A stretch of DNA of 64,000 bases from Clavaria fumosa (Eukaryota; Basidiomycota; Agaricomycetes; Agaricales; Clavariaceae), in NCBI GenBank assembly GCA_951802425.1, contig OX637800.1, positions 930,001-994,000 of the forward strand, read 5' to 3'. The notes under the pieces were generated by a model. That model did not search any database and was not told the origin of the DNA. It saw nothing but the letters and a program-made list of their open reading frames with translations. This document shows, one piece after another, positions 1 through 11,021 of this stretch. Position 1 is the stretch's first letter; every line of letters starts with the position of its first letter. Made by a program: the position numbers and the translations under genes.

Positions 1-530
1 CTTTGGCCTGGTGGCTCTGGTGCTTGAGGTCCCCATCATGTTGCAATATGATGTCTTCAAGGATCTTGTCATACTATTGGAGGCTGGCCTGAAGTTTGGC
101 AGTGTAAAGGTGCTTATCCATCCTCCCATCAATCTTGCAGGCATATCCCACCCCCTCCAACATCATACATCCCCATACTATCACAGAACCACCTCCAAAT
201 GTTCTTGTTCCCTCCACCAACCTGTCACCACCATATTTTCACCCTGCTTTTGCCTCACCCATTTCTTCCCATTGGATCCCAGACTATTGATCTAAGTCTC
301 ATCTGACCAGACAACCCTCTTCCAGTCCTCTACAGTCCAATCTTTATGTGCCATAGCAAAGTCCATCCCCTCCTTCTTATGTCTACTACTAAGTAAGGGC
401 AATTTCTTCTACACTTACAGTCCTTAGACACCTTCTAACAGTGTGTGCAGAAATAGACTGGTTAGTAATACTACTAAGGGTCCTGGCAATCTGCACAATA
501 TTTTCTGCATTGCCAGAGCTGATCAAACAA
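1..530 (-). pseudogene. Tc1/mariner transposase remnant, N-terminal and central part
   Basis: Read on the minus strand, this shows broken pieces of a Tc1-type DDE transposase. An HTH-like stretch (SISAHTVRRCL) is followed by the typical lead-in to the first catalytic Asp (HKDWTVEDWKRVVWSDET, Asp near base 304) and a downstream GGGSVIVWGC segment. Several frame breaks and stops interrupt it, so it cannot encode a working enzyme. It runs off the left edge of the window. Homology on this strand begins at about base 530, where a second, plus-strand fragment of the same family starts. Identification rests on recalled family motifs, so the family call is firm and the subfamily is not. Confidence 0.75.
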
Positions 531-845
531 ATTGCAACATGATGGGGACCTCAGGCACCAGAGCCACCAGGCCAAAGATTGGCTAAAGGACCATGATTTT
601 AAGGCCCTCATATAGCCTACTCAATCTCCAGACCTCAATCCCATTGAGCATCTGTGGAGTCATCTTAGGAGGAGGCTTGGAGACTATGAAAAGGCACCAG
701 GAGGAGTGTTACAGTTGTGGGAAGGGTGGAAGAGGAGTGGAACAAGATACCTGCTTCTATTTGTCAGGGATTGATTGAAAGCATGCCTAGAAGGATTGGG
801 GGTGTGCTGAAGGCAAAAAGAGGCCATATTGAACACTAATACTTA
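531..845 (+). pseudogene. Tc1/mariner transposase remnant, C-terminal part
   Basis: The plus strand encodes the C-terminal half of a Tc1-type transposase: DGDLRHQSHQAKDWLKDH, then the hallmark WPTQSPDLNPIEHLW (about 615-658) that carries the second Asp and the Glu region, then a lysine/arginine-rich tail with stops. Its first 47 bases (531-577) are the reverse complement of bases 1-47 with one mismatch. It is therefore the same transposase region as the minus-strand copy, in opposite orientation. The N-terminal half is missing on this strand. Non-functional. Confidence 0.75.
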
Positions 846-1804
846 CACATTTGACTAATAAAATTGTCAGCAACAAAACTGTTCAAATGACATGACAAAG
901 AAAATGATGTCATAACATTACCAAAAATGGGAATTGTACTTTACAATATAGAGCAAGGTTGTAGCCAAGAAGCATGGCTATCCTCACAAATATCTTCAGA
1001 ATTTTAGCTATTTTACCTGGAAAGGTATAAGTGAATCATTTCAAAAGTGCAAAACATTCAAACAGTTTTGTGAGTGTCGGGCTTGTGACAGCAAAACCCC
1101 TTTGGTGTGCAAGGGTAGAGCGAAGTGTCTGTTCAGTTTCTAATGCTAGTCGATAGTCCTGTCAGATTTGTCTCTTGATGTGCAGGGAATACTCCTGCAG
1201 TAGTCGAAGTGTCTGGTAATAGGTCTGTGGATTGGCTCTGAGTAGTCAGTCCTTTATCCAAGTCCTTGTATACCGCTGGTAATACTCGAACTGATAGAGG
1301 TTCTGCTCAATCGATGGGTGGCTGGTGAAACTCTCAGGAGGGATGACTTGCGACCTTAAAGGTGGGAAGATGAATCCTTCCAGTGTGAAGTTCTCAGCAG
1401 CGACATTTGCTGTCAGACTTAGTTGAGCTCTCTCAAGTAAGTGTATAGATGAAAAGATCGAAGCTAGGGTACAAGTGGGCTGGTCCCAGGTCTTATATAC
1501 TCTAGCTATGGGCTGTACATGATGGATGAGTCATTGATTAAATATCAGAACTGATAGATGATCAGGAAAGCTGTGCGCTTGTTGGGATCCTTGTGATGAT
1601 GATGTCATCAGTGATAGAGTAGGGTCCCTGCTTCGATGCATTACATCATGGTCAGCTGCATCTGATCTTGTTGGGGATTAGATCAGAGGATCAGATGATC
1701 TGTGATCGAGCTGTTCTGAGTCATGATTGTTTGATCGATCAATGTGATGTAGTGATCGAGTGAAACTGATCTTTGATCAGAGATCTTCTTAGGGGTGATC
1801 ATGA
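846..1804. other. No gene seen; TATA-like site and TGATC-rich patch
   Basis: No convincing coding region on either strand. There is a TATA-like tract (cttatatactc, about 1492-1502) and, from about 1570 to 1805, an unusual density of TGATC/GATCA pentamers. It could be a decayed LTR or leader of the element that supplied the zinc-knuckle frame downstream, but I found no matching second LTR. Confidence 0.4.
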
Positions 1805-2212
1805 TTGATGGATAGGGGTTTTTGCCCAATTGAGGTTGAGATCAGCCTGTGGTGGTTACTGGATAAAAGGAGGGACTCCCTCCCTTCACCGTCTCTTCAG
1901 AGTCTGCCTTTTTTGTGCTTCCAAGGCCACCACCTTGTCAAGTTCTTCCACAGCTCTTCCCTCTTCGCCCCCTGTACTGGGGTTAAACTCTCCTGTGATA
2001 CCTTCCATTGGTGGGTTCAACTCATCCCTGCCAATGCAGACCTTTACTGGGTCCTCAACCAATGCTTTGCCTGTGGGGATCCTTCCCACCTCGTCAAGGA
2101 TTGCTCTTTGACCCAAGGCCCCTATTGTCATATCTGTGACCTCCTCAATGACCCTCATGGTGAGTTAGCCGAGTTGCTTCTCTCTGTCTCTGGTGAGTCT
2201 GATCCTTCATAG
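1805..2212 (+). CDS. Short ORF with a CCHC zinc knuckle, probable decayed gag
   Basis: A 135-residue reading frame contains one clear retroviral-type zinc knuckle, C-X2-C-X4-H-X4-C (CFACGDPSHLVKDC, bases 2063-2104), followed by a second CX2C (CHIC). Zinc knuckles of this form bind nucleic acid in Gag proteins. The sequence around it is low in recognisable homology, and no protease, RT or integrase follows within 1 kb. I therefore read it as a leftover of a retroelement gag or a small knuckle protein. The opposite strand is also open here (1886-2158), so the coding strand is not fully certain. The start codon is the first ATG of the frame and is not otherwise supported. Confidence 0.35.
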   Translation: MMDRGFCPIEVEISLWWLLDKRRDSLPSPSLQSLPFLCFQGHHLVKFFHSSSLFAPCTGVKLSCDTFHWWVQLIPANADLYWVLNQCFACGDPSHLVKDCSLTQGPYCHICDLLNDPHGELAELLLSVSGESDPS

Positions 2213-3134
2213 GTTGGGATTGGGCTCCTCCCAGCTCTCCCTCGCCAACTGCCTGGGCCACCACCCCTTGGGGTGATCAGGGTACTTGGTACCAAGGTGG
2301 GCAGGATTGGGGTGGAATCGGTTCTGGTCCTGTACATCCTGCCTACCATCCTCAGGCCCAGATCTCCAACCTCTGGGTGCCCTGTTGGTGGCGCCTCCTC
2401 CGTCACCCTCCCTTCCTACCATTGACCTCCCCCCCACCTATTCCTCCCTCCCCTCTCCTACTTTGAATGACGAGGGCCCTCTCAGTGCTGTGCAGGATCT
2501 GCGAGAGATATCCTTAGAGGCAGGGATCTGAGATGGTCAGTTCACCTCTCATCCTCTGAGGGTTCATGGGTGAGTCTGACTTTTCAGACTCCTCCGATGA
2601 GTCATGGGGTGAGGAGTCTTGGGGGTCTGAGTACAGCACCTCAGGCTCTTCCTTTGATGAAGAAGGGTCTTGGCTTTCCTTTGCATAGATAAGTATGGTA
2701 CTTATCTTGCAATAAAATATATAGCTGGGGTTTAGCCCCTTGTTCACCTGAGTTGTACAGTGTCTCTTAAGTTAAAAGATTGAAATTTGCTGGCTGGATA
2801 GCATGGACAATGCTTTCATGACAGTGAGTCACTGTAAATATGCCGTGACAGACAACTTTGATAATAACATTTATAGAAGTCTAGGATTACTCCATTAGCT
2901 CAATCAAATAGAAGACTCTGTGTATTTGCTATAGTACCTAGGATTACTCCATTCTATCCTAGGGCATCAGTATGGGTGTGAAAAGGAATAAACTCACAGC
3001 TCAGGGCCTGTTCAGCAGCACTTTCTTGTGCAAAAGTGTCTGCCAAATTTGAAATTACAATCTGGCTCTCTCATGCACAGTAGAGTGACTGTTTGGAGGC
3101 CACTTTCTGGATATGATACAGTATCTGTAATAAA
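2213..3134. other. No gene recognised
   Basis: A minus-strand frame at 2514-2747 is rich in Ser/Glu/Asp and Pro, but it has no recognisable domain and could be chance or a fragment of the preceding element. Two copies of a short tract, ctaggattactccatt, lie near 2881 and 2939. Nothing else was seen. Confidence 0.4.
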
Positions 3135-3335
3135 TAGGGATGCCAAAGTTCGGTCCTGAACCACAGTTCGAACCCTGAACTGCTGAACTGAACCTGAGGT
3201 TCTGGTTTGGTCTGGTTCTGGTTCTGCCCTTTGCAAATTGGTTTGGTTCAGGGTTCTGCAGCTCAGACATCCCTGTGAACTCGGCTCGAACCTGTTTGAA
3301 CTGAGAACCGATAGACATCTGCCCTGTGTGGGAAT
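3135..3335. repeat. GAACC-rich block 1, hAT-like terminal repeat
   Basis: The block begins TAGGGATGCCAAAGTTCGG and is packed with alternating ggttc/gaacc units. An inward copy of the first bases in inverted form, gctcagacatccctg, ends near 3275. GGTTC-rich subterminal arrays next to a CAGGGATG-type end are typical of hAT transposons. No transposase frame is recognisable and no 8-bp target duplication was found, so this is a resemblance only. Confidence 0.4.
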
Positions 3336-3775
3336 GATGCAGAAATGGTGGCCAAGGGTCCCTGGACTCAAATAAAACCAAGGCCACCACTGCCACATAC
3401 TCTAATGAAACAGATTACGGGCGGGGCATTGCCCCGTTTGGTGAAAAGCTCAACGTCACTCAGCTACTATACTACTACAATGCCAGCAACAGCAGCGAGG
3501 CACCTGACCATGGATGGATGTTGCAGTGGAGCATGTTGTCGATGTCAAATCCTTTCTTCAGTGGGAACAACATGCAGCTGACCAGCATTGGACACTGCAA
3601 TGGAAAAAAGCTCCAGAATATCCACAGTGTAGAGCAGTAGATGACAATGGACTTGACAGTGTGAGCAGCCAAATGAAGCATACACAAACAAGACAAAGTT
3701 GCAATTGTGATTTCAAAAACTGCCTTGAACCTGTATCTGGATTTCATAGGAATATCTCATTCTTAATTAGTAACT

Positions 3776-3957
3776 AGGGATGCTGAAGTTCAGTTCAGTT
3801 CGGTTCTCTGAGGTATTTGCCTGAACCATGAACCAGAACCGAATGTTGAGGATGGGATAGGTAGAACCGCGAACCAGAACCGACAGAACCGACAGAACCA
3901 GGTTCGGCAGGTTCAGTTCTGGTTCAGACCGGGTTCGAACCTTAGAACCACATTGCA
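3776..3957. repeat. GAACC-rich block 2, hAT-like terminal repeat
   Basis: A second block starts TAGGGATGCTGAAGTTCAG, in the same orientation as the one at 3135. It continues with many gaacc/ggttc units and ends near gaaccttagaaccac. The 440 bp between the two blocks have short open frames on both strands with no recognisable domain. The two blocks may be separate short non-autonomous elements or the ends of a decayed one. Confidence 0.4.
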
Positions 3958-5722
3958 AGTACCATACAAATCTGAAATGTAACTAATGGTGTTGACCTCT
4001 TCCTCTATTGGCACCACCACATCCCTGTTCACCACAGCCTCTGCCCTGGCCTTGTGCAGCCTTCTTTGCTGCATTTGCTGCACAGTTGCCCTTTGCTGTA
4101 TGTCACATGTCCATTTACAGTGTCATTTCTGTTGCTAATCACCTTCACAGTCTGAGGCAGTTTGTCTCTGAGCTTTCTCACCTGTGAGAGATCTCGCAAG
4201 CACGTGCGCATCTGCCCTACAGAGTGCCTAGACTTTGGGGAAGGCTAGTGTGTTCTGACCATATGTCTGTGAGACAAGACTGCTGAGTAGGCATATACAA
4301 ATACTAGTAGTTATCCAGTCAAAAACTGGAAGTGTGTTTGGTGAGCCCAAGTGGTATCTCAACCACAGAAATTATTATCTTATCTGGGATGGGTCAGATT
4401 GTGGCAGAGGCCAGATATTTTCACATGAGAAAGTGCTGCCAAATGGGCCCTCAGTCAAATAGAAGACTGAACTGTAGCACTGCTACATTGCAACCAAATA
4501 AACACACATGTTACATAATCTGACCAGATGATTACCAATAACATTGTTCCCCAATTCTGCCAATCTTGCAAGTAGTGTTCCCACAGGGACAAGACTACAT
4601 CCATTGTATTACAGTTGAACATGGCATAATGTATATAATGACAGTCAGACCCTAAAACTAATATGGTATTGTGGGTATATGGTAAACCTATGTGTCACAT
4701 AATATTATTATGTGACATGTGTGATGTGTGATGGTTTCCAAAAAAGGTCCAGTGTCATCTGCTGCACCTTCACCACCAGCTGTGCCCTAAGCAAATTCAC
4801 ACTCACATTGCATATGACACTTTCAACCACAGTTACATAAGCATCACATGACCTTGTTTATTTTTATTTTTATTTTGAATCAGCATTTATATCCCACAAT
4901 GTGTGGGGACCAGCAATGCCTGCCAACTTGGGCTTGTTTGTACTTGTTGTCACTGCCTACTACAGCACTGACCCAAAAGTTGCAAGGAGGTTACAGTCAT
5001 CCACTGCTCCTTGGGACAAACAATTTTTTGTGTGGATTTTACTCAATATTTGAGACTTCCACACAAAGTCAGGCATTTGGGCCCCATTCTACCTACTGTA
5101 CTAAGGGCTACAAGATAACATAATTTGAGACATAATCACATGCAAATTGCATGACATTGAAGTGGATCAGTGTGAAAAGTCCTTATCACCAGAAATACTA
5201 CTCCTTGGGACATGTCACATCACACTGCTTGCCAAGTTGCCAGTCTGTCAATCATCATCACCATCTGTACCAGTTGATAGCCTTTAGCATCCATTTTTCT
5301 TTTAAATTTGAGAAGTCTTGTTGCTGTTTGCTTCTGGATTTTACCTTTCCAACCATAAGCACAGCAGAACTGGGGACTACAGTATGATATGGGACACTGG
5401 GAAGACCAATTTTCGAGATCTGTGTCCTCCTTCCAAAATAGGCATGTAACCTGTGATGTGACCTGACTCAGATAAAAGACTTCATGAGTTGGCCATGGCC
5501 AGTGCCCAGTGCCTTGTAGCATGCCCAAAGCAATGAAAATAAGGCATTGGGGCAATTCTTGTATATGAGGGGGATTTTTTTTTTTTTCTACCAGTAGTTG
5601 CTGTTGAAAGGTTCACACCAATTTTCAGAACCTAAAGTGAAACATATCATGTGCAAGAAATCTTTGACCTAAGGAGTGGTGGTGTCCCAAGGAGTGATGG
5701 ATGACTGTATAGGCTGCCCCTG
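3958..5722. other. No gene recognised
   Basis: A/T-rich sequence with only short open frames on both strands and no recognisable domain, RNA gene or terminal repeat. A T-tract lies at about 5574-5587. Confidence 0.45.
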
Positions 5723-6971
5723 CTGTGCATGAGACAGTGCTCAACTATGAGCATGATCTCCCCATCACAGGACATCCCAGAGCTAAGAAAATGAAGGCTG
5801 CAGTACTTAAGTCTTACTGGTGGCCCAAGATGGTGAAATATGTGGAGTGCTATATGGCTGGATGCAAAGGCTGAGACAGCCCATGGTGGGTAATCAGCTG
5901 GGACATAGTGGGGCCCCTCCCACAATCCTGCAGGTTTGACTCCATCCTTGTCATTGTTGATAAGTTCACTAAACAGACACTCATTGAGGCAATTGGGTTC
6001 AACCTCACAAGTCTAGGAGCTGCCAGAATCTTGCATGACTGGGTGTTCCAAAACCACAGTATTCTGCAGAAGGTCATCAGTGATTGTGGGCCACAATTCA
6101 TCTTGTGATTTATGAAGGAATTCTACTGTATGATTGGGATAAAAGCGAATCCGAGCACCACTTTCCACCCTCAGACTGATGGACAAACTGAGCAAGTGAA
6201 CCAGGAGATTGAAACCTACCTATGGGGATATGTAGACCATCTCTAAGATGATTGGGCTGAGTGGCTAAGCACCATGGAGTTCACACTGAACAACTGGGAG
6301 CATTCTGCTACAGGCTACACCCCTTTCTTCTTGGACTATGGGCAACACCCCTAGAATGGAGGGATACATCCCCAGGCAGAGGCAAACCAAGCAGCTGATG
6401 AGTGGATGGCCAAACTCAAAGAGTCATGACAGGCCACTAAGGAGGCTATGGAGAATGCCACACTGGCAATGAAAAGGAACTACAATAGTGGGAAGTGCCC
6501 CAGCCATGAGTGTCAGAAGGGGAACCTCATGTGGCTTGACACACAAAACCTAAAAATGGACCACCCCAACAAGAAACTCAACAACAAGTGTGCCAGGCCC
6601 TTTGCTATCATGGAGAAAGTAGGACCTGTGGGATATCACCTCAAACTACCACCAGCCTGGCATATCCATGATGTATTCAATGAAGCCCTGCTAACTCTGT
6701 ACACCCCCCCTTCCTTCACTTCTCAGTCCCAACCTCCCCCTCCCCTCCCACCATCAACAATGATCACCTGGAATATGACATTGAAGAAATTCTGGATGTG
6801 AAGAAAGTGGGACATGGAGTGAAGTACCTGGTAAAGTGGCTAGGCTACCCCATTGAAGAAAACACATGGGAACCCTGCCAGAACCTTACTAATGTCTCAC
6901 TACTCCTCCATGAGTTTTTCCTCAAGCATCCTGATAAAGCAAAACTAGCCAGTTGTGATGCCCAGCCTTGA
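5723..6971 (+). pseudogene. Element G: decayed Ty3/gypsy integrase with chromodomain
   Basis: This is a 5'-truncated pol gene. In order, it has the zinc-binding HHCC region (YEHDLPITGHP, then YWWPKMVK), the catalytic core ([38 protein letters not shown]), the linker (WLDTQNLKMDHP), and a C-terminal chromodomain (YLVKWLGYPIEENTWEP). The frame ends in DAQP-stop at 6969-6971, exactly as in the better-preserved chromoviruses of this window. Several stop codons and at least one frameshift near 6790 inactivate it. Protease, RT and RNase H are absent; homology starts abruptly at about 5723. It is followed by a polypurine run and an LTR. In the family, integrase inserts the cDNA and the chromodomain directs it to chromatin. 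Confidence 0.85.
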
Positions 6972-6982
6972 AGAGGGGGCCA

Positions 6983-7911
6983 TGTCAGGACTACTTACCT
7001 AAGCCACCACTGGAACCCAAACATATTCTGAAGGTCAATAGCAAATAGTGAAGCCACATGACAGACCACAACCTTCAGTGCCCACCTGCAATCTCACAGG
7101 AGTGTTAAAGGCATTATCAGCATTAACAGTGTTACCTGTCACATGACCCCAACTGGTGCCTGTAGCTTTTCCCACACTTTGGAATTTGTGATGGAGGCAG
7201 ATCCAGGATAGCGGTACTGACATCCCCCATCAAACAATCTAACCTAATCAGGGCTAATTGAGGTCTCCCCTTGGGCAGCCAAGACCACACCAAGTATTCT
7301 CCCTGTCATCGTCCCCTGTCCATGCCTTGCTGCTCCCTTCCATATTTAGTATTCCCCTTGCCCTGTTTCACCTCTCTGACTCCTCGTGACTCAGAGCGCA
7401 TAGCCTCATTCCCATTCATGTGACTCATACTTTGTGCTGCCTCATCCACTACTATATACTGCTCATGTAATAGATGTAATTCCTCACATTGAAATCGAGT
7501 TCTTCCCCCCTTATGCTCTTTGTGAAGGATCCAGGCTGACAACAAGGGATTTCCCACAGAGAGCTTCTATGACTGATGAAAGACCACACTAGGAAGGCAC
7601 TATGGACTGTGGATACTGCAGACAGTCAGCAACCCCACTTCTTAGGCACTTATTCCCATGCCAGGTGAAATAATAGCAGGGAACACCATATGGACCATGA
7701 TAAGGAGATAAGACCTGAGTAGTATAAGTAGTCAGTCACTCAGTCATCTAGTTCCCTCATCTTTGACCTGGTCTATTCCTGACCAGTTCCTGTATCATAG
7801 GTAGGACTCCCCATAGTTGCCTATAGATTTCATTATCCCCTCCCCTTGACTCCAACACCTGAGACTGAGTTGCACTGCAATGCCAGTGGAGCTGGTGGCT
7901 GGTCACTGACA
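6983..7911 (+). repeat. 3' LTR of element G
   Basis: It lies 11 bp after the pol stop, directly behind a purine tract (gaagagggggcca), the usual polypurine-tract position. It begins TGTCAG and a matching CTGACA closes at 7906-7911, giving a 929-bp LTR. A TATA-like gtataagtag lies at about 7721. No 5' partner LTR is present in the window, so the right boundary rests on the terminal inverted hexamer only. Confidence 0.6.
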
Positions 7912-8017
7912 GTTCCTCCTTCTTGTATTTATAGATTTAAGAGTAACAGATAAGTGGGAATCCAATGGTATAAGCCACTTCTCTATGCAGTCCTTCATTC
8001 CTGCTGTAGAGCCATCT

Positions 8018-10467
8018 TTTCCCTTCCAAGTACTATCTCTGTATCTTCACTCATGTAGCTAGGTTGAACCTGAATGGTTTCCATGAATATTGTTATACAG
8101 ACTGCATGTAGAGTCAAGGAGCAGATTCAGAGACTAATGAGATGCACTCCTTGCAAGCTTCAAGAAGAACTACACATGGCATAGTGTGGTAATGATACAT
8201 TCTCCTAACAATTCTCTTCAGTTGATAATGAATAAGAGGGAAGGTCTTATTGTTGTCCTTATGTTTCTAGAACTTGTTATGCACTTGTGGTGAAACATCT
8301 CCTGAATATTTGTTATACAGTATATTATGTTTCAGAATTCTCCCATGCCCTTGTCCTTGCAGTATCATGTATCTCCATGCCCTGTAGTTGAATATTATCA
8401 TCTCTTGATCCTGAACTTCTCTGAGCTTTTGTCCTCATCATCTTTAATGTCCTTGACATTCTCTGATCAACTCTGACAGACTCCAGAGTTATCTTCTGTC
8501 TCTGACCTTTGCTGCAGGCATTGAGTGTAAATTTGGGACATGTATATATGTGGTGGCACAACACACATGTTGAGGCTGCAGTCCCATTCCATCTTACTAC
8601 TTCTAGTTACAGTTCCACTTCTTTGACCTCAGACTCCAACTGGACTCCACTCTCCTTCTCCATTCTGCTTGACCCTTTGTGCTAACCTGACAGGACTGTG
8701 ATAATGATTATCCATCAGAAATGGCTGAACATTGGCCACCTTGATATTTATAGACTAGTGTAGATGTGGGCTGAAATGATATCTACATTGAAAAATGACT
8801 GAATAGTGTGACCCCCTTATTACATCTTGTACACTTGGTTGTTTTGTACACTTAATTATTCTTGAATCAAGAACTTCAACTTGTACAAGTAGGTTCATTT
8901 TACATTTTCAAGATGAGAGTTCTTGACAGAAAAGTTCTTGATCAGTCTTGACCCCTAAGGTCAAGACAGGTCAAGACATTTTGAGGTTTCCTGATGATCA
9001 TTGTTGTTGTCATTGGTTGCCACAACTGTCATTGTCCAGCCACAGCAGGTGTGGAAGGAGAAGCAGTAGTGGGAACGGATTAAGTGGACACTGTAGCCGC
9101 AAGAGGGGCACGGGCGACATATTATGAACATGAGTACATTACAAACAGTAATGAAATACTAAATGGATTCTTCCACTGATTGTAGCCACGTCTTAACATT
9201 ATCTTGGTTGCGAGCACGGTCTGTAGCTTCAGTGTCTCGCTGGCCCTTCCTTGCTGATCGCATCCACAGGGACATGACTACATCCATTGCATTACAGAAG
9301 GCCTGTCGCTCCGAAATGTGGCTGGATTGAGATTTCTGTGCAGTCCATCTCGCATTACGGATAGCACGAGGAGTTGGTTGATTAGGCAATTGCGCATTGA
9401 GATCTTCTGGTTCTCCCGCATTCCCATAATATGAGTCTTTCGCTCTCTTCCGGGCATATGTTATGAAAGGTTTGGGGCCCCATGCCTTCAGAGCTGCAGA
9501 AGCGTAACAGAGATCGAGAATGATAGCAGGTGGCCACTCGCTGATATTTTGTGGTTGCCGCGCATCAGAGTTGTGAGGAGCAAGAGTAGGGATGATGGGG
9601 CCAAGCTCAGCTGGGCGAAAATGGTGCAACGTGAGACGACTCGTTGGACTGTCTTCGTTTGGTGTATTGTAAGGAATGTCGTCTACGGTCAAAGCAAAAT
9701 TTGGCGTCTATTGGATATTTGAGTTGCGTGGAATAGACCAGAGAGATAATGAATCACAGACCTTCAAAAAAGCTAATTCACCTACCCCAAACGGGCGATG
9801 GAGGTCAACTCTAAGCAGAATCCCATTTAGAGTGGCATCTATGTCATTCAATGTGTCGACTAGACCATAGGTCTCTCCTCGGTGATGAGAGAGGTGCAAC
9901 ATATACTTGATTGAGGAGTTAGAAGAGTGCTATGGGAGATGTAAGCTCTTGATAACGCACATCGTCCCCCTTCGAATGGGGAATAATATGGCATGCAGTG
10001 CAGTTGTTGGCGAGATCGCTAGTTATCACGCAGGTTCCATCACGATCAATCACTCTTTGTCTAAAGTCCGCGCTGCGCCAAGACAAACTCGACGCGACCG
10101 ATGTTCTGTGATCCATCGCATTGACATCAACGAGGCGAGGTTCGCCTGAAGATGTTGGCTACGTTAGCAAGGATGTGAGCATAGAGTCTAACTTGCCTTT
10201 GCCTTCCGATACAAAATAGTAAGTACGAGGTTCTATGTCAGCCGTATAATCATCGATTTCTGCGCCGGCCTCCTCAGTGGAGAGGTGGCCTTCCCGTCCG
10301 TAGATTGCAAATCCAAGGAATCGGAGCCACTTGAGAGGATTGACAGCAAAGATTATGCATTCAGTGAGGGGGATGGATAATGCGAGTCTGCTGCCGGAAT
10401 CTTCTAAAGACAACTGTAGCTCGACATTTGATGAAGCGGACATGGTGTTCTTGTCGGGGGCGAAGTA
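8018..10467. repeat. Left arm of a 2.45-kb inverted repeat
   Basis: The reverse complement of this stretch matches 17351-19820 with scattered substitutions and small indels, for example a 15-bp insertion near 19575 in the right arm. The arm holds one HNH gene (minus strand) and about 1.1 kb of sequence downstream of it. That downstream part (8018-9158) has no gene and includes palindromic runs around tcttgaatcaaga and repeated cttgac/gtcaag units at 8860-8980. Sequence similarity stops at gcgaagtag on the inner side and at ttttcccttcc on the outer side. Confidence 0.85.
9159..10443 (-). CDS. HNH-nuclease domain protein, left copy, four exons
   Basis: Proposed exons on the minus strand are 10443-10197, 10145-9961, 9905-9762 and 9707-9159, which join to 374 residues without a stop. 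Intron 1 uses a GC donor (gcaagt...ttcag); introns 2 and 3 are GT-AG, 54-55 bp. Joining restores continuity through the nuclease core: FRQRVIDRDGTCVIT, the HIIPHSKGDD motif, the NGILL Asn and the LHRPF His, then AFLKTPNF across intron 3. These are the H-N-H residues of fungal HNH proteins; nuclease activity is inferred from the family, not shown. The C-terminal about 180 residues are charged and unassigned. The other copy (17377-18663) is 375 residues and differs by a few substitutions and one codon. Start: first ATG, shared by both copies. Confidence 0.8.
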
Positions 10468-10562
10468 GATGTTGCTCAGTTACCTTGCTCCTGCAACATT
10501 GAAAGGTCTCCAAATCTTGTATTATGTAAGTCGTGCGTTGCTTTACGTAAGACGTTGCGAGT

Positions 10563-10991
10563 TCGAAGTAATTGTGGGTTCCGAGGGTAAGGAACATTTT
10601 CTGAGGCCTCTGCCCCAGCATGCGAATGACACCGCCTCAAGTGTCGCTTGTTTGCCAGCGCCATGCCGCTGCCGCTGCCGTCGCGCCGTCTCCGCACTCG
10701 TGCTATGGCCCGTAGCGGATACTTGCTGAGACAGGACCGTGCGCGCGGCCCCCTCTCCGCACTGCTTGCCTTCGCCCACCAGCTTGAGGCAGCCCAGTGT
10801 CGGTACGCACTCCGTGCCCGTGCTCAGCTGCAACGCTGACCCCCCAGCGGCTTACTAGATACGCTCTGACTCTTTCGCTTCTTGCTAGCTCGTCACTCGC
10901 GTCTCTCTAGTAAGTACCCTGGACACGCTACGCTCATTCTGCGTTTCGCACTCATTCACTACTCTAGACTTATCACTCATCAGTTCTTCGG
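10563..10991 (+). repeat. A1 split direct repeat of the Ngaro-like element
   Basis: A 429-bp left terminal repeat starting tcgaagtaattgtggg and ending cagttcttcgg, repeated at 15338-15766. It is G+C-rich (ccgctgccgctgccgtcgcg) and ends 30 bp before the gag start codon, so it probably holds promoter and leader. Confidence 0.85.
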
Positions 10992-11021
10992 ATTCTCTTC
11001 TCCGACATCAACAACCTTCGG

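Noticed and set aside
8860..8980. Repeated cttgac/gtcaag units considered as a CRISPR-like or MITE array
   Set aside because: Units are short and irregular with no constant spacer, and no terminal repeats or duplication were found; part of the inverted-repeat arm.
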